Of a stretch of DNA of 43,414 nucleotides, positions 42,176 through 43,414 are shown piece after piece (within the stretch, counting starts at the first letter, position 1; each line of letters opens with the position of its first letter). A model generated the notes under the pieces. It did no database searches. It had not been told where the DNA came from and saw only the letters and a program-made list of their open reading frames with translations. A program made the position numbers and the translations under genes. Source of the DNA: Deltaproteobacteria bacterium (GTDB taxonomy: Bacteria > Myxococcota > B64-G9); assembly GCA_019314375.1 (NCBI GenBank), contig JAFCZJ010000036.1, positions 1-43,414 on the forward strand, written 5' to 3'.

Positions 42176-42805
42176 ATGAGCAAATCCCAATACCACCACG
42201 GTGATCTCCGAAAAGCCTTAATCCAGGCCTCACTCGATTTGGTCGAGGCCGAGGGCCCCCACGAGATTTCGCTTCGAGAGGCGGCCCGCCGGGTCGGCGT
42301 CTCGCCGGGTGCGCCCTACCGGCATTTCAAAAGTCGGCAAGAACTCATGGCGGCGGTCGCCATGGAGGTAATGGCGCGCTACTCGGCCCTGGTCGAGGAG
42401 GAGCTTGAGCGGGTGGGCCCAGGCCCCATTGAGGCTTTTCGCGCGCAGGGGCTCGCGTCGGTTCGTTTTGCAAAGGAGCATCCAAACCTCTTCCGTTTGA
42501 TGAGTTCAAGGTCCTATTTCGACTCACTTGGGCCCGAGGTGATCGAGGGGGCCAAGGCAAAGAGGGAGGAGATCCTTGAACTCCTCCGTGAGGCGCAGCG
42601 GGCCGGGCTCCTCGGGACCGGCAAGCCGGAACACGCCCTCTTGGCCGGCCAGGCACTTGCTTATGGCTTGGCCCGCATGCTGGTCGACGGCCGACTCGCC
42701 CTGCTCGGCCACGCCGAGGACGACGTGGTGGAATTGATGATGGCGCTCACCAAGGTGCTCGGCGAGGGCTTGTTCCCCAGAGAAAAGCCACTTTCTTGTT
42801 CGTGA
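42176..42805 (+). CDS. TetR/AcrR-family regulator divergent from the flavoprotein gene
   Basis: A 209-residue regulator. ATG 42176 (MSKSQYHHGDLRKALIQASL) matches the usual family N-terminus; a TTG five codons earlier is in frame. The helix-turn-helix spans about residues 29-50 (ISLREAARRVGVSPGAPYRHF). The C-terminal domain has EHPNLFRLMSSRSYF and a GQALAYGLARMLVDGRLALL helix as in WHG-type TetR proteins. It most likely represses the divergent flavodoxin-like gene and itself through the palindrome at 42097-42113. The inducer is unknown. Confidence 0.92.
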   Translation: MSKSQYHHGDLRKALIQASLDLVEAEGPHEISLREAARRVGVSPGAPYRHFKSRQELMAAVAMEVMARYSALVEEELERVGPGPIEAFRAQGLASVRFAKEHPNLFRLMSSRSYFDSLGPEVIEGAKAKREEILELLREAQRAGLLGTGKPEHALLAGQALAYGLARMLVDGRLALLGHAEDDVVELMMALTKVLGEGLFPREKPLSCS

Positions 42806-42859
42806 GAGATACATGCTCCCATCGATGGAATTGTTTAGATCCTTCGGCGGGACAATGCG

Positions 42860-42865
42860 TATAAT
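42860..42865 (+). promoter_or_regulatory. TATAAT -10 box upstream of the last gene
   Basis: A perfect TATAAT 32 bases before the AGGAGG site start zone of the 42898 gene. No good -35 box is found at 16-18 bases, so the promoter may need an activator. Confidence 0.45.
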
Positions 42866-42897
42866 TTCCGCATAGACACCAACCGACAGGAGGCGCC

Positions 42898-43414
42898 ATG
42901 AATCCTCGCAATTTGTTGAAATTCAGCCTGATCGCAGCCTTGCTCGCAAGCCCGATTTCGGCCCAGGCCGGTCAGGCCCTTTCGCTTTGCGACAACAGCG
43001 AGGCCATTTTGGCTAAGGCGGTCTTGAACGCTGATGTCATCGTCTGGGGTGAAGTGAAAGAGGCCACCGAGCAGACCAAGAAGCAAAAGGACGGCAAGTG
43101 GGAGTATTCCTGGACGGCCAGGATTGAGGTCAAGGAAGTGTGGATGGGCAAACACGAGATCGGGGAAGTGTGGATGGGCAAACACGAGATCGGTGAGATT
43201 GCTTTTTCCGAGAGCTGTTCGGGCACCGCCCACATGAGCCGCAATCACTGCAGTCGCCCCCCGGCCACCAAGGGAACCAAGCTTGTCATTTACTTAAAGA
43301 AGGACATAGACGGCAAACACGAGTTGGCCCAGCCGCGCAGTGGCGTTTTCAATAGCGGGGATTGCCCCGGCCAGGTCGAGATCGACAAAGCGCGCAAGCA
43401 GCACCCAAAGGTTT
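42898..43414 (+). CDS. Secreted protein of unknown function, 3' end missing
   Basis: The gene starts at ATG 42898 with AGGAGG at 42888-42893 and is open to the end of the window (172 codons). A signal peptide (MNPRNLLKFSLIAALLASPISA, cut near AQA/GQ) is followed by a Cys-containing domain with LCDNSEAILAKAVLNADVIV. Strands such as WEYSWTARIEVKEVW and TKLVIYLKKDIDGKHEL follow. Cysteines appear in SCSGTAHMSRNHC and NSGDCPG, suggesting disulfides. A 30-base tandem duplication (43135-43194) repeats EVWMGKHEIG. No family is recognised with confidence. Confidence 0.7.
   Translation, partial: MNPRNLLKFSLIAALLASPISAQAGQALSLCDNSEAILAKAVLNADVIVWGEVKEATEQTKKQKDGKWEYSWTARIEVKEVWMGKHEIGEVWMGKHEIGEIAFSESCSGTAHMSRNHCSRPPATKGTKLVIYLKKDIDGKHELAQPRSGVFNSGDCPGQVEIDKARKQHPKV
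43135..43194 (+). repeat. In-frame 30-bp tandem duplication
   Basis: Units 43135-43164 and 43165-43194 match at 29 of 30 bases, differing only in the last base. Each encodes EVWMGKHEIG. Confidence 0.93.

Noticed and set aside
1..43414. tRNA, rRNA, prophage or CRISPR-Cas components
   Set aside because: Gaps between genes are short and were read on both strands. No cloverleaf, rRNA segment, integrase or cas-like protein was seen.

Overview
The window reads as part of the chromosome of a Gram-negative bacterium. It encodes lipoproteins with lipoboxes, outer-membrane beta-barrel proteins, an RND/TolC-type efflux system and release factor 3. One secreted protein ends in a GCGC-hydrophobic-KRD tail like the MYXO-CTERM sorting signals of Myxococcota and related delta-proteobacteria. 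Six large paralogous hybrid histidine kinases and a REP-type (RAYT) transposon also fit a large-genome myxobacterium-like lineage. This placement is inference; there is no rRNA or other phylogenetic marker except prfC.

Layout. 1-890: the 3' end of a VTC-domain protein and an overlapping DUF4956 membrane protein. 917-2149: a RAYT-type transposon with perfect 38-bp inverted ends, beside a PLP aminotransferase. 3485-7163: a rightward set of envelope genes (two small membrane proteins, a beta-barrel protein, a lipoprotein glycosidase-like protein). 7349-8914: a secreted protein with three 73-residue Tyr-rich repeats and a long Arg/Lys/Asp low-complexity tail, closed by a strong terminator. 13241-8964 (leftward): KamA-family radical SAM protein, hybrid kinase A, outer-membrane protein. 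13433-19586 (rightward): a TetR-controlled efflux operon (TetR, membrane-fusion lipoprotein, and one polypeptide fusing an RND pump to a TolC-like protein through an internal signal-peptide-like segment). 28910-19581 (leftward): four hybrid kinases and a small membrane protein packed as one operon. 29087-30733: prfC. 32785-30773: a sixth hybrid kinase. 33012-34427: nhaA behind a structured leader that may be a riboswitch. 34630-35955: a serpin lipoprotein with a duplicated hinge. 39900-35977: a secreted heparinase II/III-like protein. 40393-39932: a DUF188 protein. 40485-40766: a small membrane protein. 42073-40775 and 42176-42805: a double flavodoxin-like protein divergent from a TetR repressor, with an operator between them. 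42898-end: a secreted protein cut by the window edge.

How it works together. The clearest units are the efflux operon with its own promoter and operator, the flavoprotein/TetR pair with its operator, and the kinase operon. The six kinases share one HisKA-HATPase-REC core that falls into two sequence subgroups (A, B, C and D, E, F) carrying different sensory fronts (PAS, REC-PAS, PocR, PAS-PAS, GAF-PAS-GAF-PAS-PAS). No stand-alone DNA-binding response regulator or Hpt protein is present, so their output lies outside the window. The repeat family of the RAYT transposon recurs as lone copies at 30747-30780 and 34432-34470. One of these supplies the stop codon of kinase F, just as the transposon end supplies the stop codon of its own transposase.
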